This document shows, one piece after another, positions 6,859-7,808 of a DNA stretch of 7,808 nt. The DNA is taken from contig CAZALT010000162.1 of assembly GCA_964485515.1 (NCBI GenBank), positions 1 to 7,808 on the forward strand, in the 5' to 3' direction. A program made the translations under genes and the position numbers. How positions within the stretch are numbered: the first letter of the stretch is position 1; each line of letters starts with the position of its first letter. The stretch comes from CAZALT01 sp964485515 (GTDB lineage: Bacteria; Actinomycetota; Acidimicrobiia; Acidimicrobiales; Acidimicrobilacustridaceae). The notes below the pieces were generated by a model, which saw only the letters and a list, made by a program, of their open reading frames with translations, was not told where the DNA came from and did not search any database.

Positions 6859-7808
6859 CCAGGTTCGCGTGGGGCGCGGCGAGCGACACCGGGCGTGTGC
6901 GCACCGGCAACGAGGACTACGTCCTCGCCGCCGGCACCCTCTTCGCCGTCGCCGATGGCATGGGCGGCCATTCGGGCGGTGAGATCGCGTCGCACCTGGC
7001 CATCGAGTCGGTCATGCGCATCTACGACGACGGTGGTCGCCACACCACCGACGCTCTCGTCGAGGCGGTCCAGCAGGCGAACGACGCGCTGGTCCAGCGG
7101 GCCGAGCGCGAGCCCGACCTCAAGGGCATGGGCACGACGATCTGCGCGCTCGCGCTCGTCGATGGCCCCGAGCAGCCGTTGATCGGGGTCATCAACGTGG
7201 GTGATTCGCGCATGTACCTGCTGAAGCACGAGGGCGAGCTCGAGCAGATCACCGAGGACCACAGCCTCGTCGCCACGTTGGAACGCCAGGGCCGGATCAC
7301 CAAGGCCGAGGCGGCTGTCCACCCGCAGCGCAACATCATCACGCGGGCGCTCGGCATCGACATCTCGGTCATGGTCGACTCGTGGGAGATCGTGCCGTTC
7401 GTCGGCGACCGGTACCTGCTGTGCAGCGACGGGCTCTACAACGAGGTCGACGACGCGAAGGTGGCCGCCACGCTGCGCCGGTTGGCCGACCCGGGCGAAG
7501 CGGCCCGCGAGCTGGTTCGCCTGGCCAACGAGAGCGGTGGGCGCGACAACATCAGCGTGGTCATCGCCGATGTGGTCGACGACGACCATCGGACCCATCC
7601 CGATGCCGAGCGGGTGGCCAGCATCACGCACGGATCCGAGCGCGTGCTGCACACCGCCATGACACCGGTGGTGGGCGCCGCGGCGGCTTCCGGGCCGGGG
7701 TCCGAGGCCGGCGCGACCACCAGCGGGACGGCCGAACCGTCGGCCGGACCGTCGGTCCTCGTCGACGCCGAGCGCGATCCGGCCACCGCCGTGCCAGGCG
7801 GCGCGGTG
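6855..7808 (+). CDS. pstP: PstP-type PP2C Ser/Thr protein phosphatase (3' end outside window)
   Basis: Open to the last base of the window: 318 codons of an incomplete gene. Residues 1 to about 242 form a full PP2C catalytic domain that removes phosphate from Ser/Thr of kinases such as PknA/PknB and their targets. Metal-site motifs are present: GNED (18-21), ADGMGGHSGGE (33-43; Asp34, Gly35), NVGDSRMY (114-121; Asp117), CSDGLYNEV (190-198; Asp192) and GGRDNISVV (228-236; Asp231). Other family signatures are GMGTT (91-95), TEDHSLV (133-139) and ITRALG (162-167). After 242 comes an Ala/Ser/Gly/Pro-rich linker; the transmembrane helix and extracellular part of PstP proteins would lie beyond the window. 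The GTG at 6855 overlaps the fhaB stop (GTGA) and gives the usual family N-terminus. In this cluster rodA, pbpA, pknA and pknB normally follow. Confidence 0.95.
   Translation, partial: MTRFAWGAASDTGRVRTGNEDYVLAAGTLFAVADGMGGHSGGEIASHLAIESVMRIYDDGGRHTTDALVEAVQQANDALVQRAEREPDLKGMGTTICALALVDGPEQPLIGVINVGDSRMYLLKHEGELEQITEDHSLVATLERQGRITKAEAAVHPQRNIITRALGIDISVMVDSWEIVPFVGDRYLLCSDGLYNEVDDAKVAATLRRLADPGEAARELVRLANESGGRDNISVVIADVVDDDHRTHPDAERVASITHGSERVLHTAMTPVVGAAAASGPGSEAGATTSGTAEPSAGPSVLVDAERDPATAVPGGAV

Overview
The window is GC-rich DNA with GC-biased third codon positions. It carries an fhaA-fhaB-pstP gene string, the conserved start of the actinobacterial cell-envelope and division kinase cluster, so the source is an actinobacterium. 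Very short FhaA, several SD-less starts and overall protein style make me lean to a deep-branching class such as Acidimicrobiia; that assignment is an inference.

Region 1 (about 1-2071) looks like accessory DNA. A C-terminal fragment of a transposase (minus strand, 1 to about 365, running out of the window) abuts the 3' end of a gene for a Fic-fold AMP-transferase (329-1834, minus). The Fic protein has an AbiEi-like DNA-binding N-terminus, an inhibitory SxxxEG helix motif and an intact HPFxDGNGR active site. Upstream of it is an AT-rich patch with two 18-bp direct repeats exactly 30 bp apart, a likely promoter/operator. Beyond that is a short start-less coding remnant on the plus strand (1928-2071), followed by about 220 bp with no convincing gene.

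Region 2 (2290-5472): a DksA/TraR-type zinc-finger protein (minus) diverges from an unusual regulator that joins a degenerate KaiC/RecA-like domain, an XRE helix-turn-helix, a histidine-less cupin and a Thr-rich repetitive tail. The regulator's stop codon overlaps the start of gdhA, a hexameric-type glutamate dehydrogenase, so the two are probably translated together and the regulator probably concerns nitrogen/glutamate status.

Region 3 (5473-5639) is intergenic and is dominated by 14 perfectly phased copies of an 8-bp unit with eight consecutive GGG tracts, a potential G-quadruplex array.

Region 4 (5640-7808): fhaA, fhaB and pstP (the last cut by the window end). They encode two phosphothreonine-reading FHA proteins, one membrane-anchored, and the PP2C phosphatase that counteracts PknA/PknB-type kinases. 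In this cluster rodA, pbpA, pknA and pknB usually follow, outside this window. Three genes (the XRE regulator, fhaA, fhaB) share a TAnnnT box 6-8 nt before the start codon and lack a Shine-Dalgarno, suggesting leaderless mRNAs.
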